Positions 32,130 through 43,200 of a stretch of 64,000 bases of DNA are shown here, in pieces. Position numbers and translations under genes: made by a program. The notes beneath the pieces are model-generated. The model saw nothing but the letters and a program-made list of their open reading frames with translations. It was not told where the DNA came from and did no database searches. Numbering within the stretch: position 1 is the first letter of the stretch; every line of letters begins with the position of its first letter. This DNA comes from Bemisia tabaci (taxonomy: Eukaryota > Arthropoda > Insecta > Hemiptera > Aleyrodidae). Location of the stretch: positions 78,963,345 through 79,027,344 of the forward strand of contig NC_092794.1 of NCBI RefSeq assembly GCF_918797505.1, given 5' to 3'.

Positions 32130-32920
32130 TAGAGTACCTGTATAGGGAGAGTAGCGACAGTTCGGTTCATGGAGGGCTTAGGGCCCAAAAATGCAGCCAC
32201 CCTTCTGAGCAACTTCTAACACACAAAATTTCACTGCCAGCCTACAGATTTCAATTCTAACCAAGATGGCTAAGAATGTACATAAATGAGCGTTCTTTCG
32301 CAAAAATAAGTAAATTTATGCAAAAAGTAAACCACATACATGCTTTCTAAACGACGGTTCGTAACAATTGTATTTGTAAATCGCTCTGGACATTCGAAAT
32401 TCATAGGTTGGCTGCCCTTTTGGGCCCTAACTTTATTCGCGGAGGCATCGGTGAAGGCCTGATGGACTTTCGGAGTTTCAGATCTGTCGCTACTCTCCCT
32501 TAGAGTACCTATATTGAGAGAGTATGGCCACTGGAGTTACCACCTCTGATTGGCTCAGCCATCTTAGGCTGAATGGAGCCCTTAGGACCCAAAAATGGCG
32601 GACGCCATAAAGTTAATGTAATGCAAAATGATTCAAAATGTAGTTGTCTTTGCTTATCGTAACGAGAACTTTATCCAAATGCACTATTGCGACTTTTTTA
32701 CATATTTTTAAGGCTAATCGTGTGCAATTTTTGAGAAAAATGATCTTAGATGTAGTAAGGTTGGCAGCAAGTGCGGTTGGTGATAACCGTCAAAAGTTGG
32801 CAATGACCCCCCTTCCATCATCAAAAACCAAAACAAAGCACCGCCATTTTTGGGTCCTAAGCCTCTCCATGGGACCCAGTGGCTATACTCTCTTAATATA
32901 GGTACTCTACTCTCCCTATA
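32130..32920. mobile_element. TAGAGT-family element E8, split by E9 and truncated
   Basis: Starts TAGAGTACCTGTATAGGG and is nearly identical to E2/E7 up to GCTACTCTCCCT at 32500. E9 sits there; after E9 the TIR resumes CTCTCCCTATA and stops at the junction with the GC-rich repeat (32921). Confidence 0.8.
32501..32909. mobile_element. TAGAGT-family element E9 (409 bp)
   Basis: TAGAGTACCTATATTGAG to TTAATATAGGTACTCTA, with duplication CTCTCCCT (32493-32500, 32910-32917). Inserted in the right TIR of E8. The interior differs from the other subfamilies (CCAAAAATGGCGG and inverse). Confidence 0.9.
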
Positions 32921-32921
32921 G

Positions 32922-33740
32922 GATTTTCTGGTGCAGCGCCGGAAAAAACAGTCTGCGAGCAGGAATCGATATATCGAAAATTCTGCGCGCGGAACAGATT
33001 TCGGAGCGCCGCGCCGGCGGCGAGCAGGAATCGATATATCGAAAATTCCGCGCTCGAAACAGATTTGGAGCGCCGCGCCGGAAAAAATAGTTTTGACACA
33101 AACGGCGCAAATATATCAAAAACCGGCGCGGAATCCGGAAATTCAGAGATTTTCAGCGAAAACGGGTTTTTTTTTTCCGCGCGCCAGAAAAAATTCCGCG
33201 CGCGCAAGAAAAGGGTTTTGACACTAACGGCGTTCCATTCCGAGACTCCTGTGTGACGCCGGGTCACTTTTTCGATACATAATCGATTGTTTGCGATACA
33301 CGGGTATGGAACGCCGTTAGTGTCAAAACCCTTTTCTTGCGCGCGCGGAATTTTTTCTGGCGCGCGGAATTTTTTTTCGGCGCGCGGAAAGAAAAAACCC
33401 GTTTTCGATGAAAATCTCTGAATTTCCGGATTCCGCGCCGGTATTCGATATATTTGCGCCGTTTGTGTCAAAACTATTTTTTCCGGCGCGGCGCTCCAAA
33501 TCTGTTCCGCGCGCGGACTTTTCGATATATCGATTCCTGCTCGCCGCCGGCGCGGCGCTCCGAAATCTGTTCCGCGCGCAGAATTTTCGATATATCGATT
33601 CCTGCTCGCCGACTGTTTTTTCCGGCGCTGCACCAGAAAATAATTCCGCGCGCCACTTTTTCGATATATCGATTTTTCTGCGCGCGGAGAATATTATCTC
33701 TCTTTTGAACGATTTCCATTATCGATCCTCTGCGTGCCCC
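32922..33740. repeat. GC-rich palindrome with CGATATATCG units
   Basis: Arms 32923-33235 and 33307-33652 are inverted copies rich in GCGCGC, GCCGGCGCGGCGC and repeated CGATATATCG within about 65-bp units. Between them 33236-33306 is an internal fragment of the CATAGAG MITE (TTCCGAGACTCCTGTG to ACACGGGTA). A third copy of the arm is at 38130-38513. Long frames in all directions here result from repetition and GC content. Confidence 0.75.
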
Positions 33741-33751
33741 TGCCCTGCCGT

Positions 33752-34986
33752 CAGAGATGGAAAATTTCATGAAATTTATTCGAGTGAAATTTCACGCGTG
33801 AAATTTCATGAAATTTCATGAAATTTCACGAAATTTCATGAAATTTATTGAAACTTTTGAGGATACATTCAAGAGGCCAAGAAACGCCTAGAAACGGTGA
33901 TTCTCGATATTGAGATTTTTCAGCCCCCCTGACCTAACCTAACCTCACCACCCACTCTTCCAGCAGCTCAGTTTTTTATCACGAAGATTTCGGTGTCATG
34001 TCAGATGTCACTTATGTAAGTCATGGGTCCTTAATTTTCGTAAGTAATGCATCATTGACACTTGAGTGCCTCCGCTCCACCACAAGAACAATTTCCTCCA
34101 CGCATCGGCATGAAAATACTAGTTTTTTTATGAGGGGGGGGGGGGACTTTTATTTGAGAAACGTTGGAGAAATTGATGCTAAAAATTGTAATGCCAAAAA
34201 ACGGCACTTTTAGTGGTATATTTCTGAACCAACTTAATGTCCTACATATTTAACAATTATACTATAAAGATTATTCTCAGCAGTGCCAAACTGCCAACAT
34301 ATATATTTTAGAGTCGGAAATCTCAGTTTCAAAAATGGATTGTTTTCAATCATCTTGAATTTTATCAAGTAATTCCAAACGTAAGTAACTTTAATTTTAT
34401 TTGTAAAAACATTTTTTTTTGGGTTGTTATGGATTCTCTATCCTCTTGGATACTACGCGACTGCACCCTTGGATGCTTGGTAAACACTAATTAATATTGC
34501 ACTTTTTACTCTTTTCGTTTTTTGAGCATCTTCTAGAAAAAAATGAAAGTTCTCAAGAAAATCTACAGGATTTTCAGTTTTGTCTTCTTACCTTTTCGAG
34601 CAAAGTCGCAAAATTCAAAGCTTCATTAAAATTAAATCATAAATACCCAAGGTGATTTTGATTTATAAAGGTATTGTTTCAGGAACCTTCTTAAAAGTAG
34701 CAGCAATATGCGACTACATTTACCTACTGCCTTTCAGTCGTTTCATAGTAACTCAGAAACACTACAACTTTCTCTAAAACCCCCCTTGTGCCCCCTCCTT
34801 TGGGTGTAGCATCTCATTAGTGGGCCATATTCTGCTGCATCAGCAGGAGGATCAGCTGAACCGTTTCCGAGGCTTAGTAACAATATTTCTTTGAAAAATC
34901 AACAAATTTCAATTTTTTTGAAATTTATTCGGGCCTTGTGAAATTTCATGAAATTTCAAAACGTGAAATTTCACTTTCCATCTCTG
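33752..34986. mobile_element. hAT-type element with GAAATTTCAT tandem repeats
   Basis: Ends CAGAGATGGAAAATTTCA and inverse, with a perfect 8-bp duplication CCTGCCGT (33744-33751, 34987-34994). Just inside both ends, 10-bp GAAATTTCAT-type units repeat (33770-33850; 34917-34970). No transposase frame. Confidence 0.85.
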
Positions 34987-36134
34987 CCTGCCGTATGTGG
35001 GTCGTGTAAACAAACGCAGATTGATAACACAAATGATCCAAACAACTCGAAATCTCTTAATTTTAATTAATTTAAATCCATTTTCGACTTCAACCAAGCA
35101 TTTGGCAATAATATTCATCGTATTTTACAACCTGGAGCCACGGCCTATCGGCTCATTTTAAGGTGCATTCTGAAAATCAGTTTTACAAGTCCAATGTCCA
35201 AACCCAGACTTTCTTCTTTCCCTTTTTTTAACCATTCTCTTTTCACTTTCGCCTCAAATCAAATGTTTTGCAGTTTTTTTGTCTTAAGTAAGTGGTCCTG
35301 AATTCATTCAAGAGTTAGAAGTTAACGATTTATTTAGTATGATAGCCTTTTGACCTCTTAAGCTTTATCGATATGATCTCATGTAGTTCGAGGTTTCTTT
35401 GGCCCAAACCAAGTGATTACTTACACATCTGATGTGAGTCTTATGGCTCTTCAAATTCGCAGTGTAGAATTAAATCAGAGACTACAGTTACTTAATCCAG
35501 TTCTGCTCTCTTGTTCAATGTTTGTCATACGTGTTTGTTCGGTGACCACTGTAGTGCATATACACAGTTATGCTATCGGTACAGGTATTATTTCTTGTTT
35601 TCTACAGTCAGGACTTTCTCTTAAGCGCAATAATTTACCAAAGAAATTCACCTAGTTGCGTAAATAATTTGGTGTATAGATATTCTGTTAATGTCTCCTT
35701 GCGGTGATGCAAAGTTTCTGAGATCTGTCATAAGTGGATTTTGCATTTGGACGGTCACTCTTGCCTGATAAAATTACTGCTCTAGCAACTTCAAATTTAT
35801 ACTTTGATCTCTGATTCATCACTAAATGACACTCGTGCGGGGTCATTTATCTTTAATCAGTTCAAAGCTATTTCGACAATGAATCATCAAAGGTCCGATT
35901 GAAGAAGGAATTTTCTGGTGAGTGCTGCGGCTGAACCGACATCACAACTCAACTTTCAAAAGCATCAACTTATAAAAATTTATGAGGAAGTGGTAATGGT
36001 AAGTGGAAATCATGGTAGTGCTCGCTTCTTTCTTAAGCAAATTGTGCGCTCAAAATTTCAAAATCTACTCACCTGCATGTATATTTGAAGAGGAATACGA
36101 CATGATATGTAGCAGGCTACACTTCATCTATTAA

Positions 36135-38114
36135 TAATACGTAAATATGTCTTCCGAGCATTCTTAGGAAACTTCCACAATTTTTAGTTTTGTTCCTGAG
36201 AGAAAATTTTGAGATGACTCTGCTGGTATTCCCAATGTCTTTTCAGAAATTTTGTACTTCGTAGGTATCATCAAATACTTAAGTATCAACAGATATTGTA
36301 GAAGATAGAAAATTTATTTGAGGATTCCTGCTAGTATGTTGTGTTTCCTGCAGCAACAAGGCTCATCACATTTCATGGAATGAAGTAATCAAAAACTACC
36401 TAATTACCTACAGCTTGGTCAGTTTCATGTCTTTCTAGAGTGAAGAAAATATTTTTTTTTCTCTCTATTTAAGAATTCAGGGTGAATCAAACCTGTCCAA
36501 CAAAAATTTTAATAAAATGCCTTTGTTCAAAAACACATAAGAATCATTTCAATTGTAAAGATGCCGACGATTCTGGTTAAAAGTCCGAAAGTCGGCTGAT
36601 TTACTGAATTTCTCAGGTACAGACGGATGGAAGGATTTTGAAAAGACATAGAATTACATCCTCCCATAAGAATAAGTCAGGAACATGGTTAAGGTTATCT
36701 GGGGATGACATTTGTAACATTTCGTTGCATGATTTTATAATCGAAGAGAAACAGAAAGTCTGAAAATTTGTAAATCTACGTACATGGTTTTCTAGTTAGG
36801 CTATGACATCGATATGCTCGTTTTGTTATCAATTAATCTCCATAAAGGTAAGCATACCTACAAACACTGTTCCACAAGAGATACGAATGTAACTTGTGAT
36901 ACCTAAGTGACTTTACCAATCTTACCTGTTAAACTACCAGCTACCTGATTATTGAAACTATGTCAGCCCGATATGAAAAGACATAGCCCTATCTTCTCCA
37001 TGTAATATATCGGAATTTGTTGTCTTGTCGGGTTGCTCTAAGCCTTCAATAATCGGCCTGCTGATGAGTTGCAAAATATTTCCACTTCTAGACGAATGAT
37101 CATGTCTTGCTTGATGCTTTCGATAGTAGAGTTGTGATGTCGGTTCAGCCGCAGCACTCACCAGAAAATTCCTTCTTCAATCGGACCTTTGATGATTCAT
37201 TGTCGAAATAGCTTTGAACTGATTAAAGATAAATGACCCCGCACGAGTGTCATTTAGTGATGAATCAGAGATCAAAGTATAAATTTGAAGTTGCTAGAGC
37301 AGTAATTTTATCAGGCAAGAGTGACCGTCCAAATGCAAAATCCACTTATGACAGATCTCAGAAACTTTGCATCACCGCAAGGAGACATTAACAGAATATC
37401 TATACACCAAATTATTTACGCAACTAGGTGAATTTCTTTGGTAAATTATTGCGCTTAAGAGAAAGTCCTGACTGTAGAAAACAAGAAATAATACCTGTAC
37501 CGATAGCATAACTGTGTATATGCACTACAGTGGTCACCGAACAAACACGTATGACAAACATTGAACAAGAGAGCAGAACTGGATTAAGTAACTGTAGTCT
37601 CTGATTTAATTCTACACTGCGAATTTGAAGAGCCATAAGACTCACATCAGATGTGTAAGTAATCACTTGGTTTGGGCCAAAGAAACCTCGAACTACATGA
37701 GATCATATCGATAAAGCTTAAGAGGTCAAAAGGCTATCATACTAAATAAATCGTTAACTTCTAACTCTTGAATGAATTCAGGACCACTTACTTAAGACAA
37801 AAAAACTGCAAAACATTTGATTTGAGGCGAAAGTGAAAAGAGAATGGTTAAAAAAAAGGGAAAGAAGAAAGTCTGGGTTTGGACATTGGACTTGTAAAAC
37901 TGATTTTCAGAATGCACCTTAAAATGAGCCGATAGGCCGTGGCTCCAGGTTGTAAAATACGATGAATATTATTGCCAAATGCTTGGTTGAAGTCGAAAAT
38001 GGATTTAAATTAATTAAAATTAAGAGATTTCGAGTTGTTTGGATCATTTGTGTTATCAATCTGCGTTTGTTTACACGACCCACATACGGCACTACGGCAG
38101 GGGCACGCAGAGGA
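36135..38114 (-). repeat. Unclassified repeat X, copy within the palindrome
   Basis: Collinear, on the minus strand, with 62016-64000 over about 2 kb, without an obvious break. Shared landmarks: GTGGGTCGTGTAAACAAACG, AGTTACTTAATCCAGTTCTG, ATCATCAAAGGTCCGAT, GATTCACCCTGAATTC. Contains a possible coding stretch (36958-37161) reading ISRPIIEGLEQPDK, conserved between copies with mostly amino-acid-changing differences, so probably not under constraint. No termini or transposase identified. Confidence 0.65.
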
Positions 38115-38513
38115 TCGATAATGGAAATCGTTCAAAAGAGAGATAATATTCTCCGCGCGCAGAAAAATCGATATATCGAAAAAGTGGCGCGCGGAATTAT
38201 TTTCTGGTGCAGCGCCGGAAAAAACAGTCGGCGAGCAGGAATCGATATATCGAAAATTCTGCGCGCGGAACAGATTTCGGAGCGCCGCGCCGGCGGCGAG
38301 CAGGAATCGATATATCGAAAAGTCCGCGCGCGGAACAGATTTGGAGCGCCGCGCCGGAAAAAATAGTTTTGACACAAACGGCGCAAATATATCGAATACC
38401 GGCGCGGAATCCGGAAATTCAGAGATTTTCATCGAAAACGGGTTTTTTCTTTCCGCGCGCCGAAAAAAAATTCCGCGCGCGCAAGCAAAGGGTTTTGACA
38501 CTAACGGCGTTCC

Positions 38514-38722
38514 ATAACACGGGTACCCGGCCATCCGATGACAACAACAACAACAACAACAAAGGAAATAGGATTTACCACGTATTCCACACCGCCATTT
38601 TGGATCGAAAATGTATCGAAAAAGCGACCCGATTTCGGCGCACACCGGGCTCGGAATTCGTCGAGCAGAACATGGCGCCAGTTCTCCCATTTACATTACG
38701 ACTCTATGTACTCTATGTATGT
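38514..38722. mobile_element. CATAGAG-family MITE, right part only
   Basis: From ACACGGGTACCCGG to CGACTCTATGTACTCTATG it matches the right two thirds of the 31204-31529 copy. The left end is replaced by the GC-rich arm, whose last bases are GGCGTTCCATA. Confidence 0.75.
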
Positions 38723-40222
38723 ACTCTACATATGATGGCAAAAGCCGTACCCTCCTGACGTCACAGTGCTTCAAGATGGCAGCCAAAATCGAAATGCGAC
38801 GTTGAATGCGACCATCATTCTTTATCCGCCTTGACATTCAGCGTGTGATTGCGGTGTGAGTTGACACAAGTTTCAAGTCCCTCATTCTCTTTTCTTCGGC
38901 TACCTTCGGATTGTAAAAATGAATCATACTAAGGACAGGTAAAATACTCTCAGCTATCAGCTTACCTTGAATTAACCATGTAATCATACCTATCATCATA
39001 CTTAGTCTCCGAGAAATGAACCATTTACTTTCATGTGACAACTCAAACTCAATGCACAATCGCACACACTGTGAATCAGGTGCCATGGCTTGACTGATTT
39101 GACTATTGGTTGAGAATAGACCAAATAATTTTATGCAGTTTAGAATTTGGAAGAATATATCGACGGTGTAAGTCGGCAATCACATAATTTGTTTGCGGTG
39201 TCTGAAAATCTCCGCCTCTAATGTTATTTTTTTCAGAGGAGAACAAATTGACATGATTCCTCAAAGTTTTTGCAGAATTTGCTTCGCATAGAGAAGAAAA
39301 ATCACTGCAGTTTTAAAGAATAGCCGTTAAGTAGTTTTCCGTTTAAAAAATAAAGTATGATAGGAAGTCTGCGACGTCGCAAATCGAGTTATGTGATTGC
39401 CGACTTACACTGTCGATATGCTGTCTTCCGTTCAGCATTGTAAGTAATCACTAGAATCAAGATGATTAATCTTCTGTTGCACCCTGAAAGTGTGCTAATG
39501 TATTTGACGGAAGCTAGAATGAAGCTGCAGTTGTGTAAATTTGGACACTGTATCCTGGCCTGAGTCTACCTTATCTCAAATTTGCCTCATTCTGCTTGTG
39601 TCTGCAACTCTTAAAACCCAGTTCTAGTTGTGTTTTCATCATTCTTAGAGGAGATGAGAAACCTGAATGAAAAAAAAAAAGTTTCAATGGAGAACTAATT
39701 AGTTTGACACCTTTTCCCTCTGTAACGCACTGCGCACATCGATTGGAGGGCATTATAAATATTTGTTGTCTTCGTTAGAATAGAAGGTCCCATGTGCGGA
39801 CAGGTGGTAATTCCACCTCCCTACCCTTTCAAATTATTGTATCTTTAGATATCGCCGGTAGTGATAGCAAGTCGATCCCTTGATTACTCAGCTAAAGAAT
39901 CCTATTTTATCCAAATATCCCGGACGAAGGTTTTTTCCTCGCCATCCAGAATTTCAGGTTGAGGGCGGACGTTACTATTTTCAATTCTAGAGGGGGCAGG
40001 CCACCCCCATCTCCCCTCGCCCTTTGTACGCCCATGCATGAAACCCTTTTTTAACTAAGTAGCTAGTTTATTTTAGTTTTTACTTGGAGAGGTTTTTTGA
40101 GCTTGAAAGTTGACTTTAGAAGAAATGGTTGGGCTAAATCCATGGGCCCCAGGATAAGTTTGAAAATCAATTTAATGTCTTATTTCTTGGATTACCTCAT
40201 TTAGTTCTGTTCTCTGTTTCAG
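38723..40222. other. Upstream of first seen TDRD3-like exon
   Basis: Apart from the MITE at 39157-39419 no element or exon was recognised. The exon encoding the extreme N-terminus of the TDRD3-like protein should be upstream of 40223, but I did not find it. TGACGTCA at 38756-38763 is a CRE-type palindrome of unknown relevance. Confidence 0.35.
39157..39419. mobile_element. Small MITE, 263 bp
   Basis: ATATCGACGGTGTAAGTCGG...CAATCACATAA pairs with TTATGTGATTG...CCGACTTACACTGTCGATAT (one mismatch over about 31 bp). The interior is unpaired. Target duplication not evident. Confidence 0.65.
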
Positions 40223-40295
40223 GCATCAAAGATCTCAGTTCCCTGCAAACATCACTGTTGACAATTTGGAAGCTCCACCCGAAGAAGCATTGAAT
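40223..40295 (+). CDS. TDRD3: TDRD3-like exon a
   Basis: Acceptor ...tctgtttcag, donor gtatgt. Reads HQRSQFPANITVDNLEAPPE, then EALN; it starts two bases into a codon begun upstream and ends in phase 0. The match to the ALN segment of TDRD3 is short but the phase joins exon b. Confidence 0.65.
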
Positions 40296-43200
40296 GTATG
40301 TTTCCTTCATTACATATCACGGCTCCGTTGAAGGGAAGTTATATGAAAAGTGACTGGTCGTCTCCGAACTCTTCGGCATCTTCAAGTAGGGTAAAAATAC
40401 TATGTTTTTAGCCAAAAATCGAAATGTGTTGTTCGAGCTCCTCGAAAATAAATCGACTTATAGGCTTTTTTCTCAAAAAAATCACAAAATTGAAGAGATT
40501 ACCATTTTTTTCATGGACAAATCGTATCGCAATCTAAAATCTAATTATACCGTTAAAAAGCCCTTGCTTTCAGCTTTCTAACGGCCTATAGTTTTTGTAA
40601 TTTGGAGCAACTGACCGTCTATAAACGGAATTTTACTGCAATCATATCAAGGAATTTTCCGCCAACTCGGACGGCCGGTTCCTCTGAATTTATCTCTGCT
40701 ATTTTTGAAATTAAAAAATAAAACATGCACACCGTTAGAAAGATCACACTCTCAGTTTTATATTGGTATAATAATTTTGGAATTTTGGGCTACTCAACGC
40801 GGGCACATTGGAATTTTTCGAAACCATGTCAAAAAAGGAAGAAAAACGGGTGGCTCCGGTCAAAGTCAATTTCTCGCCGCCCATATGCACCAAAATAAAA
40901 AACCAACATGTCGTTGGAAAGCTGAAATCGTCAGCTTTCGAATGGTACCGTGGTTTTTTTGGTAGCGTTAAAAATCATGAGTAAAAATAGGAATCTCCGT
41001 CGAAGACGAAACCTTGTATTTTGGCTACTCTTTTTTGTAGGGAGACATCTCTTAATTTTTCCCCCGTAATTTTTGGGGGGATTTTGGTCACTCTGAACAT
41101 TACCTGAGAGTCCTGTGTCCCATTAGACACATTAAGAATCACACCTGACTCAGAGAAAATGCAGGGTTGTCAAATTTGGCCATTTATCATAGCTTTTCCA
41201 AATTACCTAGTGTATAAGTATCGTGTTTTTGGCTACAAAAATGGGTCATAATCGGTGCGAGGTCAATCGAAAATAGAAAGCTCGAGTCGTTAAGAACATA
41301 TAAGAAGCCTGTACTTCGATTTCTTTTTTGGGGAGGGGGGGGGGCACTTTTAACACTTTATGCGAGAAAAAATGTAACAAAGATGACGATTCAACTAATT
41401 TGAACACAGCAAACCTATTGTTTAACAGAAATAAAGTTTACTTCATTGCATAAAACAAAGGATGTCGCAAAACATAGCACAATAGAATGAACAACGTACA
41501 AAAAAATCAGTCTCAGTTAATTAAGTACAATTAGATAAAGTAACAGACAATTAACAAAAAAAGATTATTAATTATAACACAAATATTAAAAAATTGATAG
41601 TAAATATTATAATAAAATATGAACTCGATGATCAGCCTTTTCATATGTTCTTAACGACTCGAGCTTTCTATTTTCGATTGACCTCGCACCGATTATGACC
41701 CATTTTTGTAGCCAAAAACACGATACTTATACACTAGGTAATTTGGAAAAGCTATGATAAATGGCCAAATTTGACAACCCTGCATTTTCTCTGAGTCAGG
41801 TGTGATTCTTAATGTGTCTAATGGGACACAGGACTCTCAGGTAATGTTCAGAGTGACCAAAATCCCCCCAAAAATTACGGGGGAAAAATTAAGAGATGTC
41901 TCCCTACAAAAAAGAGTAGCCAAAATACAAGGTTTCGTCTTCGACGGAGATTCCTATTTTTACTCATGATTTTTAACGCTACCAAAAAAACCACGGTACC
42001 ATTCGAAAGCTGACGATTTCAGCTTTCCAACGACATGTTGGTTTTTTATTTTGGTGCATATGGGCGGCGAGAAATTGACTTTGACCGGAGCCACCCGTTT
42101 TTCTTCCTTTTTTGACATGGTTTCGAAAAATTCCAATGTGCCCGCGTTGAGTAGCCCAAAATTCCAAAATTATTATACCAATATAAAACTGAGAGTGTGA
42201 TCTTTCTAACGGTGTGCATGTTTTATTTTTTAATTTCAAAAATAGCAGAGATAAATTCAGAGGAACCGGCCGTCCGAGTTGGCGGAAAATTCCTTGATAT
42301 GATTGCAGTAAAATTCCGTTTATAGACGGTCAGTTGCTCCAAATTACAAAAACTATAGGCCGTTAGAAAGCTGAAAGCAAGGGCTTTTTAACGGTATAAT
42401 TAGATTTTAGATTGCGATACGATTTGTCCATGAAAAAAATGGTAATCTCTTCAATTTTGTGATTTTTTTGAGAAAAAAGCCTAAAAGTCGATTTATTTTT
42501 GAGGAGCTCGAACAACACATTTCGATTTTTGGTTAAAAACATAGTATTTTTACCCTACTTGAAGATGCCGAAGAGTTTGGAGACGACCAGTCACTTTTCA
42601 TATAACTTCCCTTCAACGGAGCCGTGATATACTTTCAGTTTCTAGTAAGGGTTCAAGAGCCAATTCTAGTGGGCATCCATAAATCATTTGAGTGTATTTT
42701 CCAAGTTGCGTAAGGTAGGTGAATTTACATGCAAAATGTTTTCATGATTGAATGCTTCCTACAGCCACAACAGCAATTTTTCATTGAAGATTGTTTTCAT
42801 CATTCAATGAGTCGCTGAATCTACCAAGCACTGTGTAAGATTACGTTTCCCTCCTATTTTTAAAATTGTCAAAATCCATAACTAAGAAGAAAAGTGGGTG
42901 TATCAAAAATTGATTGTCTTATTGTGCTGACTCCTAAAGACCGAAGAAGCCGAAGGATGCAGCGTTGACTTCCCTTTAATTTATAATTCGTGTTAGTAAG
43001 AGTGGCAGAAAAAATTATATATGAACGCTCCAAATACCCAGTACCAGGGGTACGTAAAATGTTCAACGGACTAACCAGCTGTGGGAGGGATGTGGAGGCA
43101 TCTGGAAAAAGGGATAAAATGTGAAGGCACCTGAAAAAAGTAAAAAAAAAATTTGAAGGCAGTAAGCATTCAGGAATTCTCTTTTCAAATTTTAAAGACT

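Larger units (their letters stand above)
33307..38513. repeat. 5.2-kb palindrome with rearranged arms
   Basis: The left arm 33307-35955 matches the reverse complement of 37140-38513 except for a hAT insertion (33752-34986) present only on the left. Paired length is about 1.4 kb per arm. The loop (about 35956-37139) is mostly the continuation of the unclassified repeat that also occurs at 62016-64000. Identical 80-residue frames in both arms (35413-35655 plus, 37424-37666 minus) show the arms are very similar. Confidence 0.85.

Noticed and set aside
32893..33821. Long overlapping open frames on both strands (up to 246 residues), also at 38010-38758
   Set aside because: They follow the GC-rich palindromic repeat in every orientation, have repeated arginine/serine-rich composition and no family motif.
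33770..33850. Possible CRISPR-like or satellite array (GAAATTTCAT units)
   Set aside because: Simple 10-bp tandem units at both ends of a hAT element; no spacers.
33307..38513. Large palindromes as assembly artefacts (chimeric inverted reads)
   Set aside because: Arms differ by point changes and by insertions present in only one arm (hAT at 33752, MITE at 55521), and several palindromes have target duplications. Still worth confirming with raw reads for 40317-42627, where arms look nearly identical.
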